Shown here: in pieces, positions 36,667 to 47,438 of the stretch
Layout of the letters: each line of letters starts with the position of its first letter
How positions within the stretch are numbered: the first letter of the stretch is position 1
NCBI RefSeq assembly: GCF_030253575.1
Contig: NC_080567.1
Coordinates: forward strand, 29,586,501-29,650,500
Origin: Rhododendron vialii
Lineage: Eukaryota; Streptophyta; Magnoliopsida; Ericales; Ericaceae
DNA length: 64,000 bases
Direction of reading: 5' to 3'
Program-made: the position numbers and the translations under genes
Notes under the pieces: model-generated
Seen by the model: the letters and a program-made list of their open reading frames with translations, nothing else
Database searches by the model: none
Told to the model about the DNA's origin: nothing

Positions 36667-37156
36667 GGCAGCTCCACAAGCCTTTCAAGGGTTCAAGCGA
36701 ACCGCTTGAGGTAAAAAAAAAATCACTAAATATTTATGTAGTTTTTGTATATAATTTGATTTTTTCCCTTAACATTGTCTGGACTAAATCATTCCAGAGT
36801 AAATGAAAATTAACTTAATTTTGTAAGAAAAAAGAACATATGACTCAATAAAACAAAGTAAACTCTTGATAAGTTTTCAATAAAAAAAAAATGTCGTTAT
36901 TTTATATATAATAATGTTTTGTGTGCAAAATTAATCTATACTGTAATATTTTATCACCGTTTAGCTAGAGTAAAATCCTACCGCTTTCCTGAGTGCCAAG
37001 AATATGCAGCTAGTGTGAGACGTGGGTAGTTCTGAACTTCAAAAGAGGGTAGCTCCATCGTCTCCTACCAAATTAAAGTATATTTACAGCTTCTCCACTT
37101 TCAAACAAGTACTACTAGACTCTCTCTCTCTCTCTCTCTGCTTCGCAACTTCTTCA

Positions 37157-40100
37157 ATGTCGTTGAACACGATCTCAACAAACTTTCTCCAACTCCAATG
37201 TCCCTCTCCAACTTTGATTCCAAAATCCCACAGCAGAAGACGTACATTTTTGGCGCGAAATGCCAACGGCAGTGAGCCGAAGCCCTCCTCCAACGGTTAC
37301 CCTTCTCCTGCTACTACTAAAAGGACACCCACGCCATTCCCAGGTACCCTCTCTCAATTTCCCTCATTTTTCACTTGTAAGTCACATAATTCGCATGAGC
37401 GTGCGTGAGGGGAAGCGTGAAAGAGTCTTTTAAAAACATCCAGAACTGCTAAAATTGGCGAGACCGAGGAGTGGGAGGGCTAGCGGAGGACATTCTGAAG
37501 GATTTTATGTGACTAAGCTCAGAACCAGACACAGGGCATAAAGAAATGATAGTTAAGGGGTCTCCCTTTCCGGTCATTCTTGCGCTCTGAATTTTTTGTT
37601 TTGTTTTTCTTTAATTTAAGGAAATGGCTTCTGCGGTCCAGTTTTGGATGCAGTGTGCCGTTTATGTGACTATTCCACAGGTATCTTACCTGTAAGATAC
37701 TTCCACAAATCCAGACCATTGATTGTCGAGATGGACGATGTGATTGATTCTCTGCAGTCAAGTGCTGAGAAGCCGGGTCCTTTTTATAAATCTTAGCCAC
37801 ATTTCCTTCTTTGGTACTGTGGAGTAACTGGAGTTGGTGAGCATATTAATTTGCATTGACATCACATATGAACTAAACAGTAGATATACTTAGTTTGGGA
37901 AAATCTGAAAGAATATTTAACAGCGGAGAAAAAACTGTTCCTAACCCTTTGAAGGGGACCATATTGCATACTCATGATGTCTATATGTATTCATTGCTTA
38001 CTTATTTAGGTAGCTTATTGTCTTTTTGGCCTTCTTACGGTCCCTTGTAGTTCTCTTTGCACTCCTTGTTCAGTGGTGATAAGTTACGGTGCAGATAGAT
38101 TAGATAAGTGGGGAATTTCATATAAACTACTGCAGAAATTAGTTAATTTGTTATTTGTAAATTCCATGGAGCAATAACTTAGCTGAGACAGCAAATTCTG
38201 CACACTTTAGTCAAAGCTTCGGGTTTCCTTGAAATTGGAAATCTTTCAGAGTCGGTTTTGCTTTACTATGTTCCTGAAATTTTCCTCGGCATTACTTGGG
38301 GCCTCTAAAGGAGCACTTTATTGTAACTGGAATCATCTGCAGGCAAGCCGGAGGCAGATGTTGTTGTAATTGGGAGTGGTATTGGGGGACTTTGTTGTGC
38401 AGGACTTCTATCAAGATACCAACAAGATGTTTTAGTGTTAGAAAGCCACGATACCCCTGGGGGTGCAGCTCACTCATTTCAAAAGAAGGGTTACAAGTTC
38501 GACTCTGGTCCATCTTTGTTCTCTGGATTCCAATCAAGAGGTCCTCAGGCTAATCCCCTTGCACAAGTAATTTGTTCTTTTAAGTGTTTTCTTACCTATT
38601 AAACATAATCTTACCTCTGTATATATGTTAGCATGGTTCTTGCTGCTGACAAAAGAAAGTAATTCACCACATAGCAACTATTGGCGCCTGGTTGTTCTAT
38701 ATATACTTGATGAAATGAAATCCCAATGTTGGCAAGAAGTGGCCTACTGCTTAGCTTTGTATGGAGTGCTATCAATTACAATGCCCGCACATATATTTCA
38801 CATCTAACGAAACGAAGCCCGTCCCTATCACTTAGGATTGGCTGCATGATAGTAGGCCTGTAAACTTCGATTAGTATTTCTCTAGGCTAATTAATTAGTT
38901 GGTGACTTCTCAGAATGAAAAGGCAGTAATCCCTTTGAAAATTTTTTCTGATAAATTTACACATCATTTTTTAAGTGTAGGTGAAATTCGAGGACAACAC
39001 CATTTTAAGATAGAACTCTCTGCATGATATAATTGCCAGTCATTAACCTTCTTGGTGAAAGGTGCCGCCATCACTTAAGAACTGGTCTTGACTCTTGAGG
39101 CCTTGTCAGTCTTTTAACATTCAGGAAATTTCAGATCAGTGTCTTAGACCGTTTTGTGAACTCCATGCGAAATCGTATGTAACTACATCTATTCTGTTTG
39201 CAGGTTCTTGATGCATTGGGTGAGTCAATTCCTTGTGCCAGTTATGACTCTTGGATGGTTTACATACCTGAAGGTGAATTCTTATCACGCATTGGGCCAA
39301 CAGAATTTTTTAAGGTGGACTCTCAATATCGGCTTCGTGTTGAATGTATAAACAGTGGATCAGTTCTATTCCTTTATTTCAGGGGCATTCTTCTTAGTCT
39401 CGCTACCCTTCTTATGGATCACTTGAATTCAGTTAAAGTAATTGGTAGATTCGTTTAAGTAATGTTTCTTAAAAGACAAGTGCAATACTTCATGTCCTAC
39501 CCATTATGGTTTTACGTTGTTGACTTGCTTCCTTGTGGTTTTGACCTAAAATACTACCGTCAAAACTAGAATACACATACTTACACTCTCACTGAAATAT
39601 GCATTGCTGCATGTCCTTCATGACTCAGATGAACCTTTCAAAACAAAAAAGGGCTCATAGCCCTGTTTATGGTCTCTTACTTCTGGCAAATGTTTATCTT
39701 CAGGACCTTGAGAAGTACGCAAGTCTTAATGCTGTTCGAGAATGGAGAAAACTTCTTGTGAGTATCATACATACCTCCGAATATCCATATGTATTTGGTT
39801 CTCGTTGTCTTTCTTATCTTTCTTCTTTAAATGCGCAGGAGTAACGTTAGTAAAAGATTTCTTAGAAAGAAAGGAAAACTGTGCTATGATTTTCTTACTC
39901 TCAAAATTACAATGAGCCTAAACACTTGCTACATTTTTAATTCCCTCGTATCTGAGGTTGTCATGGGAAGCCCTAGTTCTCTCTGAAACAAAGACAGGAC
40001 AGCTGGGATCCCTTTCTTTGTTTTGCGTATACAACTATTTACCAAAGTCTGGTAATGCGGATATGCAAAAGTTGCCTTCATGATTGTTTATTAGAAGCGG

Positions 40101-43100
40101 TATTCACAGTCATACTCTCCTTTTAGCCTCTTACGCTTCTTTTTATTTTTCACTAGCCTTTCACAAGGGGAGTTTGTGAAAATGGGAGTGCGAATGTCAT
40201 TTCCCTTTGCTCCATCTCAAATACAAAAGTGCATTTCTCTACAGGATGCAATACTTCCAATGTCGACAGCGGCAATGGCTCTGCCTCCTCTATCGATTCG
40301 AGGTGATTGGGGTGTTCTTTCCACTGCTGCCACTAGATATGGCCCCTCTCTCCTGAAATCATTTGCCCAAATGGGACCCCAAGGCGCTCTTAGTGCCACG
40401 AAGCTTCTCAGACCCTTCTCCGAAATCATCGATTCATTGGAACTAAAAGATCCTTTTATTCGGAATTGGATAGATCTTCTGTCTTTCTTACTTGCAGGAG
40501 TGAAATCTGATGGTGTGCTCTCAGCAGAGATGGTAACTATTTCTTCATTTTGTTTGAACTTCATTTTGTCATCTGCTCCAGTTAGCTCTTGTTTTGTATC
40601 CGATTTCTATATTGCAAAAATATGTCATATGGTTTGAGCTAAAGAAACAAAAGAAGAACGGAAGAGAAAGATTTTAGTACTGTTATTGCAGTTATCAAAC
40701 TAGAGAACAAATGGTAGTGGGTGTTGAATGTGCATGCCAAACATTTGGCTAACTGATGTACAAGCAGGAATTCACTTCAGTACATAACCAATTCAGTTGT
40801 GAGAGTCAGACACTTAAAACTTTCAGAAATGCAAATCCAGGTTTGGCTGCAATCAATTTTGCATGGGCTATATATTAAATAAGCTGAAATCGAGAGTAAT
40901 CTTGTGTTTATTCTCTATCATTTCGCAGGTAAATTCATACCTTTTTTTGAAACGTAACTGAATTTTAATGTACACATTACACATCTTAGAGGGGTATAGT
41001 TGAACAGGTACACCTTCTGTGAACAAAATAAAATTTGTTTCTTTCTAGATTTATCTAATGTGTTGTAACTATCGTAGTATCTTCATGGAATATCACCCTG
41101 CTTGTGCTTCTTTTATTGGTAGGGTAGTAAGTTGTCCTTCGATATTTTCAGGTATACATGTTTGCAGAATGGTACAAGCCAGGTTGCAGTCTTGAGTATC
41201 CTCTTCATGGAAGTGGGGCAGTCGTTGATGCCCTTGTCCGTGGAATACAGAAATTTGGTGGACGGATCTCTCTTAGGAGTCATGTGGAAAATATTGTGGT
41301 TCAAAATGGCCGAGCTGTGGGAGTGAAGCTAAGAAGTGGTCAGGTGATTAACTGATAATTTACCAGACAAAATAGAAAGAAAAGAAAAAGGTAGTAGATT
41401 CTATGGTTGGGTTTGCGAAGCCTGTTTTGGTTTGATTTGCGCTTCGGTAAAGTATTGGGGCACGCTTGGGAAACCACATAAAGATATCTCCATCTTTTTC
41501 TCTTTGCTTTCTTTACTTGTTCTTGATTAATTGATATAACAAATGTTTACTGCAGTTTGTACGTGCTAAGAAGGCTGTTGTTAGTAATGCATCCATGTGG
41601 GACACGTTGAATCTATTGCCCCAAGAAGTCCTTCCAAAGTCATACGAGGACAGGATCAAAATGACCCCTCAGTGTGAATCATTTATGCATCTTCATGTGG
41701 GTTTTGATGCAGAGGTGAGTGATTGGAACAATCAGCCTTACTTCTGGTTATTTCAAAAAAGCTTCTTTTGTTCACTGATTAAGTGAGGTGCTTCTTTACC
41801 AAATATAGGGTATCCGTGAGGACTTGGGGATTCATCATATAGTAGTGAATGATTGGAAGAGAGGGGTTGACGCTGAACAAAATGTTGTTTTGATATCAGT
41901 ACCTAGTGTCCTCAGTCCAGATCTTGCTCCCCCTGGCAAACATGTGTTACATGCCTACGCACCGGGAACTGAATCCTTTGAACGTTGGGAAGGACTTGAT
42001 CGTAAAAGTGCTGAATACAAAGAACTTAAAGCTGAAAGATCTGAGGTATACATGCTTGCTGGAATTTTGCATGTTTTTTCCCCCCTTTTTATGTTGTCAT
42101 TCATGACAAATGCAGTACTTGGAAACGAAAATCAATATTTTTGAAAGTTACAATGAAGCAAGTTCATCGAACTACCTATGTAAGATTTAAACAGTGAATT
42201 AGCTATTCTGCCAGGGAGGAGATTATACATGTAGGTTTCTTGAGTCCAGTGGAGATGTTTACTACAGTACTGAGTTTGAGAGAGTTTGACTTGTTTTCTG
42301 GGGAGAGTTTAAAATTTGCATGTTGACATGAGATTCATTCAATCAGTCCAAATCATTTTCGTATTAGCTTGTCATGTTCGATCCACAAGAATATGTTATG
42401 CTCAGTTTTGGCATCTTTCAACTTTATAATCGAGGAACTCAGAAAAGAAGGTATACAGGCTTACGTATTTCCTGGCTGGCTGAAGCAACCTGATTTACCC
42501 ACGTAAATCAGGCTGTATACCATGATTTGAACATAGACTGTATACCATGATTTGAGTTTCAAGTGTCCAACAAAAACATCAAACATCAAACACTATGTCG
42601 TTAGTTCCTAGTTAAACATCATTGGAAATCACCTACGAACCGGGAGTCGGTAATAGTAATAAATTTATCTCTGGGGTAATTCTTTTCAATGATGTTCCTA
42701 ACTTTATTCTGACTTTATTTTATCCTTCAAAATTCTCAAATTCTCATGCGCCATCAAATTGTTTCCAGATGATCCATCTTTTTTTTTTTTTTTTGAAGAA
42801 AGGCAGATTTATTAAGGGACCAAGTCCAAAAAAACTCAAGGAAAAAACCTTGAGAAGGAATACAACCAAACCATCTAGTTACATCAGAAAATAAAACAGC
42901 CTAGCCAAACAAGTGTAACGAGAAAATTACAAGAAAACTAAATCTGAAATTCTCCAATCACAGCAAACTCTCAGATTGTCAGGGGATTTGATCCATCTGT
43001 ATTGCTTGAATCGTCATATTTACAACATATCAAAGCCATTCTTAATATTTCTTTAATGACTTACCAGTTTCTATGGAAGGCTGTGGAGCGTGCAATCGGC

Positions 43101-43382
43101 CCAGGCTTTGATCGTGAGAAGTGCGAAGTGAAATTGGTTGGAACTCCATTGACACATCGAAGGTACCTTAGGAGGAATAGGGGAACTTATGGACCAGCTA
43201 TAAAAGCTGGACAAGGAACTTTTCCAGGACATTCAACTCCAATCCCACAGCTTTACTGCTGTGGTGATTCTACATTTCCAGGCATAGGGGTCCCAGCAGT
43301 TGCTGCCAGTGGTGCCATTGTTGCTAACACTCTGGTTTCTGTGTCTCAACACTCGCAGCTTCTGGATGCCGTTGGGATATGA
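37157..43382 (+). CDS. CRTISO-like FAD-dependent oxidoreductase, plastid-targeted, 9 exons
   Basis: Exons: 37157-37343, 38343-38566, 39204-39314, 39704-39757, 40245-40532, 41152-41343, 41556-41714, 41809-42045 and 43068-43382, coding 588 residues. The start is the ATG of MSLNTISTNFLQ. Residues 1-60 are Ser/Thr/Arg-rich and acid-poor, consistent with a chloroplast transit peptide. The dinucleotide-binding motif VVVIGSGIGG (GxGxxG 73-78) is followed by VLVLESHDTPGG, and the C-terminal FAD segment is CCGDSTFPGIGVPAVAASG. The overall pattern, including the SLELKDPFIRNWIDLL and MFAEWYKPGC blocks, matches the Arabidopsis At1g57770 class. That class is related to prolycopene isomerase (CRTISO) and phytoene desaturases but distinct from true CRTISO. 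Catalytic role and substrate are not established by sequence; carotenoid-type chemistry is inference. Intron 8 carries a retroposon tail. Confidence 0.92.
42780..42988 (-). mobile_element. 5'-truncated LINE (or SINE) tail in CRTISO-like intron 8
   Basis: A T run at about 42780-42794 is the poly(A) tail of an element inserted in reverse. Its complement ends with sequence typical of plant LINE 3' ends (TTAATAAATCTGCC then CTTC and poly-A). A perfect 10-bp direct repeat TGATCCATCT flanks it at 42770-42779 and 42989-42998, the target-site duplication. Length is about 209 bp with no open frame. Whether it is a truncated LINE or a SINE needs a family comparison. Confidence 0.75.
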
Positions 43383-43404
43383 TAGACGGGTAAGTTGCAT
43401 TTAA

Positions 43405-43917
43405 TAAGGCTATGTTTGGTAACACTTTTGTTGCCGGTTTTCTGTTTTAACTATCAGAAATTTTGAAAATTGTCCTACAAAAGTTTGTTTGGTTACGGTA
43501 ACTGTTTTCACTTTCAATAAATTTGAAAATAGTTTTCAAGAAGTTTAAAAATTTGCGGAAGTTGGAAAAAAGAAGTTTTCACTCTTTCCATAAACCACTC
43601 TTTTTTGGCTCCCCCTCACCTTTGGCCTCTGCTGACCACTCCTAGCCGGCCTATCTCTAGCGACACTTCGATGACCTCCCTGGCCTCAGGCCATTCCCAT
43701 CCTCTTGCCAGCACCTCCGGCCACCCTCCAATGACCTCCCGTATCTCTGATCACGTCCTCCAGCCATCCCCTTCTTTTTCCACCACCACTGATCCTGTTG
43801 CTACTCCCTCGAAACGAGTTTTTGAATACTATAATATGCACCGAAACCATTTTTTGCTTTTTACAGAAAACCGAAAGCAGTAAACATAAATATGTGGTGT
43901 TACCAAACTGATCCTTA
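43405..43917. mobile_element. Non-autonomous DNA transposon (MITE-like), TGTTTGGTAACAC ends
   Basis: The left end TAAGGCTATGTTTGGTAACA and the right end GTGTTACCAAACTGATCCTTA are inverted repeats over about 22 bp. The interior contains Ser/Pro-type CT-rich sequence without a transposase frame. No clear target-site duplication was seen, so the superfamily is open (hAT-like by terminal style). It lies directly after the CRTISO-like stop codon. Confidence 0.55.
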
Positions 43918-44811
43918 GTGTTTCTATGGAACGCCGCCATCGTTTTGTTGTATCCGTAGAAGCACGATGTACATATAGTATGTTCATGTAGGAATAACAG
44001 TATTCCTTTCTTTCTAGTAAATTGAAAAACGATAGTCTGCACATATTGTAAACCAAGGAAAGGAGCATTCTGTGTTGAGAAGGCAACATGATTCCATTAA
44101 CCTCATTGCTGTAGTCAGCTGAATAAAACCTTGTAATGCAGTTCAACGAGATTTTTGTCAAATTGTTGAATTCGAAGAAACCCAGAAAGTTGTCTTTTAC
44201 TCTCGTTTATCCTTGTGTAGCGATAAATTACTTACAATTTGGGCATGATTTTGACCAGATATTCTGGGAGTTATGGTTGCTGGTAATTTGTTATTTGCCA
44301 ATGGTTGCTGTTCTTACTGAACCATGTTGCATTTTACAAGGAAGAATTGGGAATCTGATTCGCCTGAGGTTCTCTTGTGAGTGCATAGGCCCAATCCGAT
44401 AGGGAGTATCCACGGAGTTCACACCACATCGCCTAGACCCAATATTCATTGAATTATTCATATCCATTTAAAAGTCTAAGCCTTGTAAGTGATGAATACT
44501 CTGATAGTATATTAAGGTTCAACTCTTTTTTCTATTTATCTGAAGTGAGGTTCAATCCTTCACACATGTTCACAACAAGAAGATCAAAATAGTTATTAGA
44601 GTCGCTTCATAAGACTGATTTTGATTTTTTCTTCCAAGTATGTATTGGGTGGCCAAAATCCTTTCTTTCATCGGATGGTGTGATCTTGAACAAGGTTGCA
44701 ATGAACCAAATGCGAGCCAAGCACAAGTAGTTTCGTTCCTTCTGAAATTGCTGGTTTCTGAGTCTGATCTATGCAAGGGTGTTTCTTCACAGTCACTACA
44801 CAGTTTGGTAG

Positions 44812-44860
44812 CATTTTAACACCACCCATTGATGCAATGTCAATGTGTGGGGACAAATGT

Positions 44861-44921
<61 letters not shown>

Positions 44922-44937
44922 AACACCACCCATTGAT
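44812..44937. repeat. 104-bp tandem duplication including (CT)n
   Basis: The unit CATTTTAACACCACCCATTG... plus a (CT)n tract at 44812-44915 is repeated from 44916. The second copy is interrupted at 44938 by the hAT element and resumes at 45395 with GATGCAATGTCAATGTGTGG and another (CT)n tract to about 45464, followed by (AT)n to 45495. Confidence 0.85.
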
Positions 44938-45394
44938 CAGGGCCGGCCGAATGGGGAGGCCCAAGAGGCCGCCGCCTTGGGCCTCCACATTTTGGGCCAA
45001 AAATGGGGCACACCATTCCTAGATAAGTATATATATTTTCTGTCTGTAATTATAATACAAATTCCTTTGATGGTTCAATGGTAAAGTGTTTGCTCTTTTA
45101 CATAAGTTGCCTAGGTTCAAATCCTGGTAAGGTATTCTTTTATAGTGTCTTTTTGCCAAAAAAAATTTCCTCCTATCACACAAATTGGGGCTGCTGTGAT
45201 TCAAACTTAAGTCTACTGAATATTATTGCAACCGTACAAGCCATTAAAGCCAAAATATTTACCATGTTAAATAGTATGAATGAAAATTGCATTTAGAAAA
45301 GTATTTTTGTTTATTATTTTTAAATTAAAAAATTTATGTAGGGCACTATTCCATCACTTGGCCTAGGGCATCCAAATACATTGGGCCGGCCCTG
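44938..45394. mobile_element. hAT-like non-autonomous element, CAGGGCCGGCC ends
   Basis: The 457-bp element has terminal inverted repeats: CAGGGCCGGCC at the left and GGCCGGCCCTG at the right. It is flanked by the direct repeat CATTGAT at 44931-44937 and 45395-45401 (7 bp; hAT elements normally make 8). The empty site is visible 100 bp upstream in the uninterrupted first copy of the tandem duplication, which confirms the boundaries. It contains a tRNA-like box A/box B pair but no transposase. Confidence 0.8.
45069..45130 (+). other. tRNA-like A/B-box segment inside the hAT element
   Basis: TGGTTCAATGG (45071-45081) resembles a pol III box A and GGTTCAAATCC (45114-45124) fits box B (GGTTCRANYCY). 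The spacing is compatible with an internal type II promoter. A proper acceptor stem and anticodon arm could not be made, so this is a tRNA or SINE relic and not a tRNA gene. Confidence 0.45.
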
Positions 45395-45428
45395 CATTGA
45401 TGCAATGTCAATGTGTGGGGACAAATGT

Positions 45429-45497
<69 letters not shown>

Positions 45498-45499
45498 TT

Positions 45500-47438
45500 G
45501 GTAAAAACACCAAACCAATGTTTTGTATTTTCTTTATCTTCCTTCCACAACACTGGTGGTTAGAGTCAGGGGTTTCAAGTATTTAAATAATTCAGAATGC
45601 ATAAAATAAGTAGTTAGTATTTTAATAAATACTCGGTATTTATGTAACTCTGAATATTGCATTGTCAGAGTGTGATTCTTTCATACTTCAGGTTTTTTTT
45701 TTCTTCTGTTTCCAAGTTTGGATTTGCTTTTAACTATTTATGAGATTTAATTTAGTGGCTAATGATACGTAAAAATAAGGAAAACGCAAGTGGAGAAATA
45801 TTTTTTTTTTATATAGTATTTATGTTAAACTGATGAACAAAGCAAATTTGAAGATGGGTACGTAAGTAGTCAGTAATTGACTGTTGAATCACATGGTAAG
45901 AGCCTATTTCATTTACTTTTGGCATTGTGGCTTACAAGAATTTTAATTCGTTTTGATTTGCAAAGACAATGAGTAGAAATGTTCTTCACTAATTCTAAAA
46001 TACACACTGCAATGCAAGTGTTATGTAAACAAGCTAAGTTTGAACATATTTTTAAAATTTGCTAAGTTATCAACCAAGCTTGATCAAACCTATTTGGGGG
46101 TAGGTTTGGGGCTCTGGGCTATGGATAGCCTCTGAACCTCCGTTGACTAACATATTAATCTCCCGTTGATGTATAAATTATGGCAAAAAAAACCCTACCT
46201 GCTTGGCTCGTCTGACTCGTTTATCACCCCTGCCTGTTTTCCGAGGGTGGAAGCTTGGGCCGTAGCCCAGGTCTACTCCAAAAAAAAAAAATTAAATGTA
46301 AAATTTCAGGGGAAAAGGAAGGTTCAGGACGTGTTTTGATAATCAATATCCACCAAGGGTATGCTGAGAACATTTATTAATACTGAAAATGTTCTTTGCG
46401 GATATTAATTATCAAAACACGTCCTTAGCCGTCATTTTCCCAAATTTCAGTCCAAATTATTTTAGCCCAATCCACCATCCCATTCAGCCCAACCCACCAT
46501 CCAAAATTCACCGGCCCAACCCACCATCCAAATCGGCAATTTCAGTCGGAAGCAGCTGGGTAGAAGAAGCTCCTAAGCTTAGTCCTCTCTTCGACGAAAT
46601 CGCCGGCGGGAGGGGTCTCAGTCCCTTATTCCTCTGCTGACTGGTCATCCGATCTCCGAAGCTCTTTTCTCCTCTCATCTTCTCGCCGCAAGAGTATCAA
46701 ATACGTAAGTGTTATACCAACGACAACGTGAATGAATCTATCTTGATATTATAATATGTATATAATATACCGACGTGAAGGGTCTCAGTCTCTTTTCTCC
46801 TCTCAACGTGACTGAGTGTTAGTTTGATGGTTTAGCAATCTGTGTTAAATGCTTTTTTTTTTTTTGAATTTTTTGAATTGACAGTGTTAAATGCTTTAAT
46901 GTTGTAAAACTTACTTACCCCAAAAAAAAAAAAAAATTGTTGTTGTGAAAGTTAGGTTTTTAATGGGTTTCAATTTGTGTGTGCTATTGCCAATTTGAAT
47001 TTATTCTGTGAATTTGGTGTAATATTGAGGCATGCTTTTGTTTGTCACTGCAAGTTCTGCAACTCCCAATTAACAATATGGTAACTTGTTACACCAACTT
47101 ACCAAGTTGTCAATAAAAGAAAAAAGTCCATTTTTTTTTTTGTAGGAAACTGTAAGGCACACCCCCATACACCACGGATCCAACTATATGGTACCCACGT
47201 GTATGTGTACGTGTATGTGAGAGAGAGGGGTGTGGTTGAATCCGTGGTCGGTGGGTGTGTACAGTACTACAGTGCACGTAGCATTGCTGTTGCTCAAAAA
47301 ATAGACAATGATTTCCAGTAAGGTCCAATTACTATTCTGTAACTCTCTTATACTCTTTATCTTGAAACCAACTGATACTTCCCCAAACTACATATTACAG
47401 GCCTTTAGCTTGCGGGTTTTTTTCGGCAAGCAAGCAGA
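45500..47438. other. Intergenic DNA and GARS 5' flank
   Basis: Contains the MITE at 46310 and a region with repeated CCCAACCCACCATCCAAA-type words (46470-46530). Around 46560-46710 it becomes GC-richer and could be a non-coding 5' exon of GARS or of an unseen transcript. No conserved coding exon was identified. Confidence 0.4.
46310..46441. mobile_element. Mutator-like MITE, copy A
   Basis: A 132-bp foldback element starts GGGGAAAAGGAAGG and ends GTCATTTTCCC. The arms pair over about 40 bp, sharing GGACGTGTTTTGATAAT and ATATCC. A perfect 9-bp direct repeat AAATTTCAG flanks it at 46301-46309 and 46442-46450. A 9-bp duplication with GGGGAAAA ends is diagnostic of Mutator-like elements. A second member lies at 51461. 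Confidence 0.85.

Noticed and set aside
40217-40564. 115-codon minus-strand frame
   Set aside because: Antisense to exon 5 of the CRTISO-like gene; no homology recognised.
45069-45130. Possible tRNA gene
   Set aside because: Box A and B are present but no acceptor stem, anticodon arm or mature-length cloverleaf could be formed.
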